Source: Bradyrhizobium murdochi
GTDB taxonomy: Bacteria; Pseudomonadota; Alphaproteobacteria; Rhizobiales; Xanthobacteraceae
Assembly: GCF_000472965.1 (NCBI RefSeq)
Contig: NZ_AXAU01000010.1
Coordinates: 1 to 64,000 of the forward strand
Length of the DNA stretch: 64,000 nucleotides
Reading direction: 5' to 3'
Shown: positions 50,255 through 58,514 of the stretch, in pieces
Layout of the letters: the number at the start of each line of letters is the position of its first letter
Position numbering within the stretch: the stretch's first letter is position 1
The notes under the pieces: generated by a model
Seen by the model: only the letters and a program-made list of their open reading frames with translations
Database searches by the model: none
Told to the model about the DNA's origin: nothing
Program-made: the position numbers and the translations under genes

Positions 50255-51090
50255 AACAGGTTTCGCGAATGCTGTTGCGCAATCCCGGCAGCATGATCGG
50301 CATCACGATCCTCATCGTCGCCGTCGCCGTCGCGCTGTTCGGTCCCCTTCTGTTTCCGACCTCGCCGTGGCGCATGGTGCAACGGCCGTTCCTGCCGCCG
50401 TTCACGCTGGCCGGCTTTCCGCTCGGCACCGACGCGCTCGGCCGCGACGTGATGGCCGGCATCATCTATGGCGCGCGCGTCTCGCTGCTGGTCGGCCTCA
50501 TTTCGACGCTGGCCTCGCTCGCGGTCGGCATTCCGCTGGGCGCGGTGGCTGGATATTTCGGCGGCAAGATCGACGATGCCCTGATGCGGTTCACCGAATT
50601 TTTCCAGACCGTTCCGAGTTTCGCGCTGGCGATCGTGCTCGTCGCGATCATGCAACCGTCCATCGTCTCGATCGTGGCCGCCATCGCCATCGTGAGCTGG
50701 CCGCCGGTAGCACGACTGGTGCGCGGCGAGGTGCTGTCGCTGCGCACCCGCGAATATGTCCAGGCGGCGGTGGTGACCGGCCAGACCAACTGGTGGATCA
50801 TCTGGCGCGAGATCCTGCCCAACGCGCTGTCGCCCGTCATCGTGCTTGCCTCGCTGATGGTTGCAACCGCGATCCTTCTGGAGTCCTCGCTCTCCTTCCT
50901 CGGTCTCGGCGATCCCAACCTGATGTCGTGGGGCTACATGGTGGGCGCCGGCCGCACCGTGATCCGTCAGGCCTGGTGGATCACGGTATTCCCCGGCATC
51001 GCCATTCTGGTTTCGGTGCTGGCGCTGAACCTGATCGGCGAAGGCCTCAACGACGCGCTCAACCCTCGCCTCGCCAAGGGAGGGCGCTGA
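50251..51090 (+). CDS. ABC transporter permease, DppC-like
   Basis: A 279-residue partner permease. Hallmarks: LLRNPGSMIGITILIVAVAVALF, FPLGTDALGRDVMAGIIYGARVSLLVG (seen as GTDALGRDV and GARVSLLVGLIS) and the C-terminal EESSLSFLGLGDPN-like segment (LLESSLSFLGLGDPNLMSWG). The second membrane half of the peptide-type importer. Overlaps the first permease by four bases; the ATPase starts two bases after its stop. Confidence 0.92.
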   Translation: MKQVSRMLLRNPGSMIGITILIVAVAVALFGPLLFPTSPWRMVQRPFLPPFTLAGFPLGTDALGRDVMAGIIYGARVSLLVGLISTLASLAVGIPLGAVAGYFGGKIDDALMRFTEFFQTVPSFALAIVLVAIMQPSIVSIVAAIAIVSWPPVARLVRGEVLSLRTREYVQAAVVTGQTNWWIIWREILPNALSPVIVLASLMVATAILLESSLSFLGLGDPNLMSWGYMVGAGRTVIRQAWWITVFPGIAILVSVLALNLIGEGLNDALNPRLAKGGR

Positions 51091-51092
51091 GC

Positions 51093-52700
51093 ATGACCGT
51101 CGTCGTCAAGAACCTGAAGCTGGCGCTGCCGCCGGGCGGTGACCGTGCCCACGCCGTGGACGACGTTTCGTTCGATCTCACCGCCGGAAAAATCCTCTGC
51201 GTGGTCGGTGAATCCGGCTCTGGCAAATCGATGTGCGCCCACGCGCTGATGGGGCTGCTGCCGGATACGGTGACGGCAGAATCCGGAGAGATTCTGTTCG
51301 AGGGAAAGAACCTCTTGTCGCTCAGCCCGGCGGAATGGCTGGCGTTTCGCGGCCGCGGCATCGCGATGGTGTTCCAGGAGCCGATGACGGCGCTCAATCC
51401 ATTGATGCGCATCGGCGAGCAGATCGCCGAAATGTTCGAGGCGCATGGCCTATTGACGCCGAAGGAGCGGCAGCAGAAAGCCCTCGCTTTGATCCGCGAA
51501 GTCGGCCTGCCCGATCCCGAGCGCGCGGTGCGCGCCTATCCCCATCAACTGTCCGGCGGCCAGCGCCAGCGTGCCATGATTGCTATGGCATTGGCACTAG
51601 AGCCGACCGTGCTGGTGGCCGACGAGCCGACGACGGCGCTCGACGTCACAACGCAGGCGCAGATTCTCAAGCTGATCCGCGACCTGCAGCGCCGCCGCAA
51701 CATGGCGGTCATGTTCATCACCCATGACTTTGGCGTCGTCGCCGAGATTGCCGATCGCGTCGTCGTGCTTCAGCACGGCAAGGTCGTCGAACAAGGCACG
51801 GCCGACGACGTGCTGCTCCGCGCGCAACATCCCTATACCCGTGCGCTGCTCGCCGCCGTTCCCACCCTGCAGCCGCCGCCGCGGACGCCTCTGCCCGACC
51901 GCAGCAAGGCGGTGGAAGTGATCGGGCTTGGCAAGACGTATGTCAGCGGCGGCGGCTGGTTCCGCAGCGAGCGCCGCGTACAAGCGGCCAAGGACGTCAG
52001 CTTCGACATTTTTCGCGGCGAGACGCTTGGGCTGGTCGGCGAATCCGGTTCGGGAAAATCGTCGGTCGCCCGCCTCGTGATGCGCCTGATCGAGGCCGAC
52101 GCTGGCACCGTGCGTATTGGCGACGTCGATCTCACCCGGATCGGCGGCAAGGCTTTGCGCGAGCAGCGCCGTCGCATCCAGATGGTATTTCAGGATCCGT
52201 TCGCCTCGCTCAATCCGCGCCGGAAAGTCGGCAACATCATCACCGACGGGCCGATTGCGCATGGCGTCAAACCGGCGACAGCGCGAAAACGCGCCGGCGA
52301 GTTGCTCAGCCTCGTCGGCCTCAATGCGAGCGCGATGGAACGCTTTCCGCATGAATTCTCCGGCGGGCAACGCCAGCGCATCGGAATTGCGCGGGCGCTC
52401 GCGCTCGACCCGGAAATCCTGGTCGCCGACGAAGCCGTCTCCGCGCTCGACGTCTCCGTGCAAGCGCAGGTTCTGGACCTCCTGGAAGATCTAAAGGCCC
52501 GCCTTGGCCTGTCGATGCTGTTCATTACTCACGATCTGCGCGTGGCCGCGCAGATTTGCGACCGCATCGCCGTCATGCAGCAAGGCGCGATCGTCGAGCT
52601 GAAATCCGCATCGCTCCTGTTCGCGGCCCCCGAGCATGCCTACACGCGCGAGCTGCTTTCCGCGGTACCCGGGCAAACGTCATCGTCTAAGGCTGCATGA
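51093..52700 (+). CDS. Fused two-domain peptide-type ABC ATPase
   Basis: A 535-residue protein with two full ABC domains, equivalent to DppD and DppF in one chain. Domain 1 has Walker A VGESGSGKSMCAHAL and LSGGQRQRAM. Domain 2 has VGESGSGKSSVARLV and FSGGQRQRIGIARA. Both Walker B motifs (VADEPTTALDV and VADEAVSALDV) have catalytic Glu. Fusion of the two ATPases is seen in GsiA-type importers. Both domains carry the C-terminal oligopeptide-type extension. Confidence 0.92.
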   Translation: MTVVVKNLKLALPPGGDRAHAVDDVSFDLTAGKILCVVGESGSGKSMCAHALMGLLPDTVTAESGEILFEGKNLLSLSPAEWLAFRGRGIAMVFQEPMTALNPLMRIGEQIAEMFEAHGLLTPKERQQKALALIREVGLPDPERAVRAYPHQLSGGQRQRAMIAMALALEPTVLVADEPTTALDVTTQAQILKLIRDLQRRRNMAVMFITHDFGVVAEIADRVVVLQHGKVVEQGTADDVLLRAQHPYTRALLAAVPTLQPPPRTPLPDRSKAVEVIGLGKTYVSGGGWFRSERRVQAAKDVSFDIFRGETLGLVGESGSGKSSVARLVMRLIEADAGTVRIGDVDLTRIGGKALREQRRRIQMVFQDPFASLNPRRKVGNIITDGPIAHGVKPATARKRAGELLSLVGLNASAMERFPHEFSGGQRQRIGIARALALDPEILVADEAVSALDVSVQAQVLDLLEDLKARLGLSMLFITHDLRVAAQICDRIAVMQQGAIVELKSASLLFAAPEHAYTRELLSAVPGQTSSSKAA

Positions 52701-52731
52701 ACAAGGCTGCGTGAACAAGGCCGCTTGAACG

Positions 52732-53667
52732 ATGCGTTGTGTTCTCGTCAGCAGGAGCCTCGATCTCCGCTTCTATCTCGGCCCGCAATTCATGCGCGCG
52801 GCCGACTGCATCGAAATCGTCAGCCACCCCCACGACGGTCCGGCAACGGATGTCCGGCTGGCGGTGGCCTGGCATCCGCCGGACGACGCCTTCGAGCGCT
52901 ACCCCAACCTGCAGGCCGTGTGCTCGATCGGCGCCGGCGTCGACAACATTTTGGCCTGTCCTAGCCTGCGGCCCGACGTGGACGTGATCCGTGTCGTCGA
53001 TCCGGCGCAGGCGCAGATGATGTCGGGCTTTGTTGCCTGGCACGTGATCGGCCATCAGCGGCGCTTTGCAACCTATCAGGCGCAGCAGCGCGAGGAACGC
53101 TGGCAGCGCCTCGGCCAGCGCCGGGCGCAGGACGTGCCGGTCGGCATTTTGGGCTTTGGCGAAATCGGCCGTCGGGTCGCCGCCGATCTCGCTTTACTCG
53201 GTTTTCCGGTGATGGCGTGGAGCCGGACTGCGAAGCAGACGCCGCAGGGCGTGTGCAGCTTCCATGGCACGGCGGGCCTCGATGCCATGCTCGGCCAGAC
53301 CGAGGTCCTCGTGAACCTGCTGCCACTGACGCCGGAGACCAAAGGCATTCTGAACCGCACGACATTCGCCCGAATGTATCGCGGCGGCTACCTGATACAG
53401 GTCGGACGCGGTGAACATCTGGTTGACGCTGACCTGCTCGCCGCGCTGGAGGACGGGCAATTGGCCGGCGCTGCGCTCGATGTCTTCGCAACCGAGCCAC
53501 TCGCGCCGGGGCATCCGTTCTGGCGGTATCCTCGCATCGTCGTCACACCGCACGATGCCTGCGAGGTGAGCGTGGAAGCGATCGGCGCGACGTTCCGCGC
53601 GACGGCGGAAGCGATACGGGCCGGTCGGCGTCCACCGCACTCGATCGACCGTGAACGGGGCTATTGA
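52732..53667 (+). CDS. D-2-hydroxyacid dehydrogenase, GhrA-like
   Basis: A 311-residue NAD(P)-dependent dehydrogenase. It shows the coenzyme motif VPVGILGFGEIGRRVAADLA and the GhrA-type WHVIGHQRRFATYQAQQREERW segment. The catalytic Arg lies in LIQVGRGEHLVDADLLAAL, the Glu follows in FATEPLAPGHPFW and the His in VVTPHDAC. It reduces glyoxylate or hydroxypyruvate, or oxidises a D-2-hydroxyacid. It is the last gene of the aldolase-transporter operon, so it may process the imported compound. Confidence 0.88.
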   Translation: MRCVLVSRSLDLRFYLGPQFMRAADCIEIVSHPHDGPATDVRLAVAWHPPDDAFERYPNLQAVCSIGAGVDNILACPSLRPDVDVIRVVDPAQAQMMSGFVAWHVIGHQRRFATYQAQQREERWQRLGQRRAQDVPVGILGFGEIGRRVAADLALLGFPVMAWSRTAKQTPQGVCSFHGTAGLDAMLGQTEVLVNLLPLTPETKGILNRTTFARMYRGGYLIQVGRGEHLVDADLLAALEDGQLAGAALDVFATEPLAPGHPFWRYPRIVVTPHDACEVSVEAIGATFRATAEAIRAGRRPPHSIDRERGY

Positions 53668-54032
53668 GGACCTGCTCGTCGAGCGCCTCCATCAGGCGCT
53701 AACAGCGTTAGACGTGATTTCGGAGCAGTGATAGGACGCCCGCGCCTCAGGCGCCGGCGGACGGCAGGCTGGCGGCGGCGATGGCCACGATCTGGGAAAG
53801 CCGGCGCCCGATCCGGGAGGACGCCCTGCTCAGCAATGTACGAACTTGTCGCATCTCTTCGTCTTCCATGCGCCGGGGGGCAAGGCGCACGGGGAAAATG
53901 GTCTCAAGCGGCAAACCAGTCGAGATGTCGGGGAAAATAGCAACGCCCGCTTCGTCAGGAGGCCGCCCGGCAGTGGAATTATTGCCGCATTCATCCCGGC
54001 CGCGGATGAAATTTTCTCCGCCGATTCTGACC
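53668..54032. other. 365-base region without a clear gene
   Basis: Contains a 7-bp hairpin AGCGCCT-CCATC-AGGCGCT (53682-53700) without a U-run, which may weakly terminate the upstream operon. A minus-strand frame of up to 126 codons (53747-54127) reads into the dead hydrolase gene. Its part outside that gene holds GVAIFPDISTGLPLETIFPV, then MRQVRTLLSRASSRIGRRLS. It looks like the degraded end of some gene, but I cannot name it. Confidence 0.35.
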
Positions 54033-54923
54033 TCAGAGCCCGGTGATTCCGCTATCGACCGCCAGCGCAGCCTCTGGTGCCCCGAGAAACCGTCGCAGCG
54101 ATGCCAGAACCACCTCGAGCCGATCATGGTGCAGCCAGTGGCCGGCGCCCGCGATCTTCTCCAGTTCGGCGCTCTTGAAATGCGCGAGCAGGCCTGCGGG
54201 ATCGGGCAGAAAGCTTTCGTCGCCCCACATCAACAGGGTCGGACGGGTGATGCGCGACCACAGAGCGACGTAGTCCTCCGGCGACAGCCGGTATGGTGCC
54301 CTCGCCCGCTGATGATGATCGAACTTCCAGCGATAGAGGCCGTCGGAGCCCTGGCGGACGCCGTGGCGGGCAAGATGCAGCGCCAGTGCCGGCGTCAGCC
54401 GCTTGTTGCGCGCGGACAACCGCTTCGCCGCCCCCTCGATCGTCAGGAACGTGCTCTCTTGATGCTCCGAGATGCGATCGAGCTGGTCGATCCAGCGCGA
54501 CATCTGCTCGGCGATTGGCGCAGGCTGCGAGTCCGACAGGAACGCGCCATCCAGCACGACGAGGCGCGAGACCGTTTCCGGATAGGTGCCGGCATAGGCC
54601 AACGCGACCATGCCGCCCATCGAGTGGCCGACAATCGCCGCTTCCTGCAGCCCCGCAAAGCGCATCAGCCGGGTGAGGTCGTAGACGTTGTCAGCCAGGC
54701 TGTAGCTGCTCCCCTTCGCCCATTCGGAATCGCCGTGACCGCGCAGGTCCGGCGCCATGATATGAAAATGCGGCTGCAGCGCTTGCGCGATTGCATCTCA
54801 ATTGCGGCAATGGTCGAGTCCGCCATGGACAAGGATCAACGGCGGCGCGGCTTCGTTGCCCCAATCGACATAATGCAACCGCAGCCCCTGCGACTCATAA
54901 AAGCAATCTGCCGGTTCGGCCAT
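54033..54923 (-). pseudogene. Alpha/beta hydrolase interrupted by one stop codon
   Basis: Read from the ATG at 54923, an alpha/beta hydrolase of about 296 codons. It starts MAEPADCFYESQGLRLHYVD, then LILVHGGLDHCRN, TGA at 54798-54800 (codon 42), then DAIAQALQPHFHIMAPDLRG with no shift of frame. The rest is intact: the nucleophile elbow VGHSMGGM, Asp in LLMWGDESFLPD and His in GAGHWLHHD. The family usually has Trp at the stop, so a TGG-to-TGA change is likely. Either a pseudogene, or a sequencing error. A downstream product starting at the internal ATG (54758) would lack the first strand. Confidence 0.9.
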
Positions 54924-54955
54924 CGTGGATCGTCTTTCTCGGGGCAGGTGATGGC

Positions 54956-56005
54956 CTATTTCGGCGCAAATCCGAACGTCCGCTCGAAGCGCTTGGCGTA
55001 GTCGGGCCACACCTCGGGATTGACGATGCGCGGCGGCCGCTTGCCGTCGAGCGCATCGAGAATCTGTTCGGCTGCGATCCGGCCCATGTTGACTCGCGCT
55101 TCCTTGGTCACCCCGGCCGTGTGTGGGCTCGCCAGCACATTGTCGAACTGCAGCAGCGGGTGCTCCGGCGGCGGCGGCTCCTTGTCCCAGACATCTAGCC
55201 CGGCCCCCGCAATCCGCTTGTCGCGCAACGCCTCGTACAGCGCTTCCTCATCGTGAATGAAGCCGCGCGCCGTGGTGATGAAGAAGGCGTGCGGTTGCAT
55301 CAGCGCGAACTCGCGGGCGCCGATCATGCGGCGGTTGTCCTTGGTCAGCGGACAGGAGATCGAGACGAAATCCGAGCGGCGCATCAGGTCGTGAAGCTCG
55401 ACCTTTTCGCCACCGCGGGCGGCGATTTCTTCCGCGGTCAGATAGGGATCATAAGCGATCACCTTCATATGCAGCAGGCCGCTGCAGAGCTCGGCGATAC
55501 GGCGGCCGACATTGCCGATCCCGACAATGCCCACAGTCTTGCCCTGCACCTCGTTGCCAATCAGCGCGTTTCGATTGACGTTGGCCTGGCGGCGCAGCGC
55601 GCGGTCGGATTCGAGGATGCGCTTGGACAGCGTCAGCATCATCCCTAGCGCATGCTCGGCGACCGAATTGGCGTTGCCGCCGGACTGGTTGACGACGAGC
55701 ACGCCGGCCGCCGTGCAGGCATCGACGTCGACGGGATCGAAACCCGCCCCATTCGAGGACACGATCAGGAGGTTCGGTGTCCGCCGCAACAGATCCTGAT
55801 CGACGTGAAAATGCCTGGCGATCTCGTCGCGTGCCGCGCCGACCTGGTAGGCATGCGCCGCCGACAAGATCGGCGCTGCGACCGTATCCGGGCTGTCGTT
55901 CTCCAGCCGGTCAAGCCGCACGTCGGCGCGCGCTTTCATGATATCGACATAGATCTCGTGGGCGAGGTATTTGACATAGAACACGCGCTTGTTGTTGACG
56001 GTCAT
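54956..56005 (-). CDS. D-isomer-specific 2-hydroxyacid dehydrogenase, SerA-like
   Basis: A dehydrogenase of about 349 residues. The NAD motif is KTVGIVGIGNVGRRIAEL, and the active site is formed by Arg in TTARGFIHDEEALYEAL, the Glu region in LDVWDKEPPPPEHPLL and His in SPHTAGVTKEARVN. It lacks a C-terminal ACT domain, unlike full-length phosphoglycerate dehydrogenases. It diverges from the two-subunit TPP decarboxylase genes. Its substrate is probably a small 2-hydroxy acid. A TTG at 56017 could be an alternative start. Confidence 0.88.
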   Translation of the reverse strand: MTVNNKRVFYVKYLAHEIYVDIMKARADVRLDRLENDSPDTVAAPILSAAHAYQVGAARDEIARHFHVDQDLLRRTPNLLIVSSNGAGFDPVDVDACTAAGVLVVNQSGGNANSVAEHALGMMLTLSKRILESDRALRRQANVNRNALIGNEVQGKTVGIVGIGNVGRRIAELCSGLLHMKVIAYDPYLTAEEIAARGGEKVELHDLMRRSDFVSISCPLTKDNRRMIGAREFALMQPHAFFITTARGFIHDEEALYEALRDKRIAGAGLDVWDKEPPPPEHPLLQFDNVLASPHTAGVTKEARVNMGRIAAEQILDALDGKRPPRIVNPEVWPDYAKRFERTFGFAPK

Positions 56006-56017
56006 TTTCCTTGGCAA

Positions 56018-56326
56018 CTTTCGGTTCGAAGATCGTAGCGCTTGAATGGTTTGGCGGGATGACCGCTGGTGGCCGCAATCAGGGTACAGATTTCAGCGGA
56101 AGTATGGGCGCCGCGACCAGATTGGCAGCAGTCCGAATATATTCAGCCATAGCCCTCTCCCCGTATCTCCTCTTGCTTATCTCACATCGTCGCATCCCTG
56201 ATATAGCGGCGCGCGGCGCAGAGCAGGATAAGATCGGAACATGTTGACAATCTCACTAATGGCGTCAAGTTTCGCCGCTCCAAGGATGAACGCCGACGAA
56301 TAATCGGCGCAACAAGGGAGACCAAA
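56018..56326. other. 309-base divergent intergenic region
   Basis: Promoter space between the SerA-like dehydrogenase and the TPP decarboxylase genes. It contains a -35-like TTGACA (56244-56249) without a clear -10, and GGGAGA six bases before the decarboxylase ATG. I see no gene, RNA or strong palindrome. Confidence 0.4.
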
Positions 56327-56881
56327 ATGGCGGTTGCGGAGGAAAAAAACTCGCCAGGGACTTCCGAAACGAGCTGGCACGGCATCGTGCTGCAATCCCT
56401 CAAGCGCAACGATATCCGCCTGGTCCCCTACGTGCCCGACCGCGTCCTGACGACGCTGATCAGGAATTTGTACGCCGATCCTTTCTTCACGACCTTCCCC
56501 GCCGCGCGCGAAGAGGAAGCCGTCGGCATCGTCTCCGGCGCCTGGATGGGCGGCATGCGCGGCGCAGTGCTGATGCAGACTTCGGGATTCGCCACGCTGG
56601 CCAACGTGCTGGCATCGCTGGCGATCCCCTATCAGATCCCGCTGATCATGTTCGTGTCCGAACGCGGCACGCTCGGCGAATTCAACTACGGCCAGTCGCT
56701 GGTGTGCCGCACCATGCGGCCGGTGCTGGACTCGCTCGCGATGGAGCATCACACCATTACCCGACTGGACGAACTGGAATTTATCGTCGACCGCTCGATC
56801 AAGCAGGCCATCACCACGCAGGCGCCGGTGGCGCTGATCCTCTCGCCGCTTCTGACCGGCGGCAAAGTGTTCGACAAGTGA
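56327..56881 (+). CDS. TPP-dependent 2-oxoacid decarboxylase, alpha subunit (ComD-like)
   Basis: A 184-residue TPP enzyme N-terminal (PYR) domain. Motifs: RNDIRLVPYVPDRVLTTLIR, FTTFPAAREEEAVGIVSGAW (the catalytic Glu) and GAVLMQTSGFATLANVLASL. It matches the alpha subunit of sulfopyruvate/phosphonopyruvate decarboxylases, which are split into two chains in some bacteria. The beta subunit is encoded eight bases downstream. It decarboxylates a 2-oxoacid to an aldehyde; the true substrate is not fixed. Confidence 0.85.
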   Translation: MAVAEEKNSPGTSETSWHGIVLQSLKRNDIRLVPYVPDRVLTTLIRNLYADPFFTTFPAAREEEAVGIVSGAWMGGMRGAVLMQTSGFATLANVLASLAIPYQIPLIMFVSERGTLGEFNYGQSLVCRTMRPVLDSLAMEHHTITRLDELEFIVDRSIKQAITTQAPVALILSPLLTGGKVFDK

Positions 56882-56889
56882 GCGATCTC

Positions 56890-57498
56890 ATGAACAGCGA
56901 TACCCCTGCCCGCAACACCAAGGTCATGAACCGCTTCGATCTCACCTCGCGGCTGATTGCGAAGTTGAAGAACGAGGAAGCCGTGATCGGCGGCATCGGC
57001 AACACCAATTTCGACCTGTGGGCCGCCGGCCACCGGCCGCAGAATTTCTACATGCTCGGCAGCATGGGTCTCGCCTTTCCGATCGCGCTCGGCGTCGCGC
57101 TCGCACAACCGAATCGACACGTGTTCGCGCTGGAGGGCGACGGCTCGCTGTTGATGCAACTGGGATCGCTCTCGACGATCGCGACATTGGCGCCGAAAAA
57201 TCTCACCATGATCGTGATGGACAACGGCATCTACCAGATCACCGGTGCGCAACCGACCCCGGCGGCAACCGTGGCCGACATCGTCGCCATCGCGATCGCG
57301 AGCGGCCTCGCCAACAGCGCCTGGGCAGCGGACGAGGAGGACTTCGAGCGCCTGATCGAACAGTCCATGTCGGCCGCGGGCCCAGCGCTGATCGGCGTGC
57401 GCATCGACGACAAGCCAGGCGTCGGCACTACCCGCCGCGATCCCGTGCAGATCCGGGAGCGCTTCATGCACGGTATGGGCGTACGGGAGCCGCTCTGA
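56890..57498 (+). CDS. TPP-dependent 2-oxoacid decarboxylase, beta subunit (ComE-like)
   Basis: A 202-residue PP domain partner. It has the diphosphate/Mg motif EGDGSLLMQLGSLSTIATLAPKNLTMIVMDNGIYQITG (seen as GDGSLLMQLGSLSTI and MDNGIYQ, the GDG-N pattern), with NLDTPA-free N-terminus RFDLTSRLIAKLKNEEAVIG. Same transcript as the alpha subunit. The ATG at 56890 is preferred over upstream in-frame extension, which overlaps the alpha gene. Confidence 0.86.
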   Translation: MNSDTPARNTKVMNRFDLTSRLIAKLKNEEAVIGGIGNTNFDLWAAGHRPQNFYMLGSMGLAFPIALGVALAQPNRHVFALEGDGSLLMQLGSLSTIATLAPKNLTMIVMDNGIYQITGAQPTPAATVADIVAIAIASGLANSAWAADEEDFERLIEQSMSAAGPALIGVRIDDKPGVGTTRRDPVQIRERFMHGMGVREPL

Positions 57499-57573
57499 AA
57501 GGCAATTAACCACAGGCCTTGCCAGTTTGCCTGCATGGGATGGCCGGCACAGAAATCGTGCTATGCCATTCCG

Positions 57574-57927
57574 ATGACGATCATCCTTCGACTATTCGCC
57601 TGGGGCCTTGCCGCGGCAATCGCCTTCGCGACGCTCGGGCCGGCGGAACAACGGCCGCATTCAAACCTCGGGCAAAACGGGGAGCATGCGCTTGCCTTTG
57701 TGCTGCTCGGACTCGCCTTCGGATTGGCCCATACGCGCAACCGGTTGCACACGGCGGCCTTCGTCATCGCTTGCACCGGCTTGATCGAAATCCTGCAGTT
57801 CTGGGCGCCAGGCCGGCACGCACGCCTGGAGGACTTTGTGGTCGACGCGCTGGCGGCATCCGTCGGGCTTGCGGCTGCCATGGTTCTCGACTGGAAGATC
57901 AAGCGATCGCGCCACAGCACATCGTGA
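57574..57927 (+). CDS. VanZ-family membrane protein
   Basis: A protein of 117 residues with four membrane helices. The VanZ pattern is visible in SNLGQNGEHALAFVLLGLAFGLA, with the family-conserved His, and FWAPGRHARLEDFVVDALAASVG. VanZ relatives have no fixed function; some give teicoplanin resistance. A Met 13 codons upstream (57535) is a weaker start. Its transcript probably runs toward the convergent secreted-protein gene, whose terminator lies just after its stop. Confidence 0.82.
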   Translation: MTIILRLFAWGLAAAIAFATLGPAEQRPHSNLGQNGEHALAFVLLGLAFGLAHTRNRLHTAAFVIACTGLIEILQFWAPGRHARLEDFVVDALAASVGLAAAMVLDWKIKRSRHSTS

Positions 57928-57931
57928 CAAG

Positions 57932-57964
57932 AAAAATCCTCGCGGGACGATCGCCCGCGAGGAT
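57932..57964 (-). terminator. Rho-independent terminator of the glycine-zipper gene
   Basis: On the minus strand ATCCTCGCGGG and CCCGCGAGGAT form a perfect 11-bp stem with a 7-base loop, followed directly by TTTTTC. It lies 37 bases after the secreted-protein stop. On the plus strand, nine bases after the VanZ stop, the same hairpin lacks a U-run. Confidence 0.85.
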
Positions 57965-57986
57965 GGCTCAGTGAGGATGGCTCAGT
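57959..57986. repeat. Tandem 14-base direct repeat
   Basis: GAGGATGGCTCAGT occurs twice in immediate succession. It partly overlaps the 3' arm of the terminator hairpin. Likely a replication-slippage duplication. Confidence 0.8.
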
Positions 57987-58000
57987 AAGAGCCACGTTCG

Positions 58001-58384
58001 TTAGTCGAGTATCCTGACAACCCTGCGCGTGCGCGGCTCCACGATCACGCGACGATCGTTGACTACCGCATAGCGGTATTCGGTGTATCGCGGCACCGGA
58101 CGAAGTTGGACGGTCGGCGGCAGCGGCTCGCCCACCACCACATGCTCACGAACCACGACAGATCGGTCCCGCGGGACCGAATTGATCACAGCGTTCGGAA
58201 TTTCCACGGCCGCGCCGAGCGCAGCACCCACCGTGCCGCCGACGATCGCGCCGACCGGGCCACCGACTTCAGCGCCCGCGGCGGCGCCGTCCGCGGCGCC
58301 TTGCGCGGTGGTCGATTGAGCGAATGCCGCACCAGAGGTCAGCAACGAAGCCGCAATCAGTGAAACGGCCAAACGATTATTCAT
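58001..58384 (-). CDS. Secreted glycine-zipper protein with DUF1236-like tail
   Basis: A 127-residue protein. A signal peptide ends at SGAAFAQ, then comes a glycine zipper (EVGGPVGAIVGGTVGAALGA) that could insert in a membrane. The C-terminal LRPVPRYTEYRYAVVNDRRVIVEPRTRRVVRILD resembles DUF1236 (seen as PRYTEYRYAVVNDRRVIVEP and RTRRVVRILD). Function is unknown, but such proteins are common in rhizobia. The start at 58384 has GGAGAATG upstream. Confidence 0.75.
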   Translation of the reverse strand: MNNRLAVSLIAASLLTSGAAFAQSTTAQGAADGAAAGAEVGGPVGAIVGGTVGAALGAAVEIPNAVINSVPRDRSVVVREHVVVGEPLPPTVQLRPVPRYTEYRYAVVNDRRVIVEPRTRRVVRILD

Positions 58385-58455
58385 CACATTCTCCAGTAAA
58401 TTGATGACGTGTCTCAACCACCGGAGGCGTGAGAAGGTTCCGGTTCCAATGCGGC

Positions 58456-58490
58456 AACAAAAAGGGCCGCGCCGAAAATATCGGCGCGGT
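58456..58490 (-). terminator. Rho-independent terminator of the gcl-hyi-glxR operon
   Basis: The minus strand has CCGCGCCGA and TCGGCGCGG as a 9-bp stem with a 5-base loop, then CCCTTTTTG. It lies 25 bases after the glxR stop. The stem and U-run make a standard intrinsic terminator. Confidence 0.85.
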
Positions 58491-58514
58491 TCCAGTCACA
58501 GGGAGAAACAGAGA

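Noticed and set aside
50367..51092. Extension of the fused ATPase frame upstream to 50367
   Set aside because: The extra 242 codons overlap the second permease in another frame. The ATPase's conserved domain begins at 51093.
54033..54758. Separate intact hydrolase gene starting at the internal ATG 54758
   Set aside because: The upstream frame carries the rest of the hydrolase fold in the same phase. The internal start would remove the first strand and the oxyanion loop.
54956..57498. Full sulfolactate degradation pathway
   Set aside because: Only a dehydrogenase and a decarboxylase are present. Sulfoacetaldehyde acetyltransferase and exporters are missing from the window.
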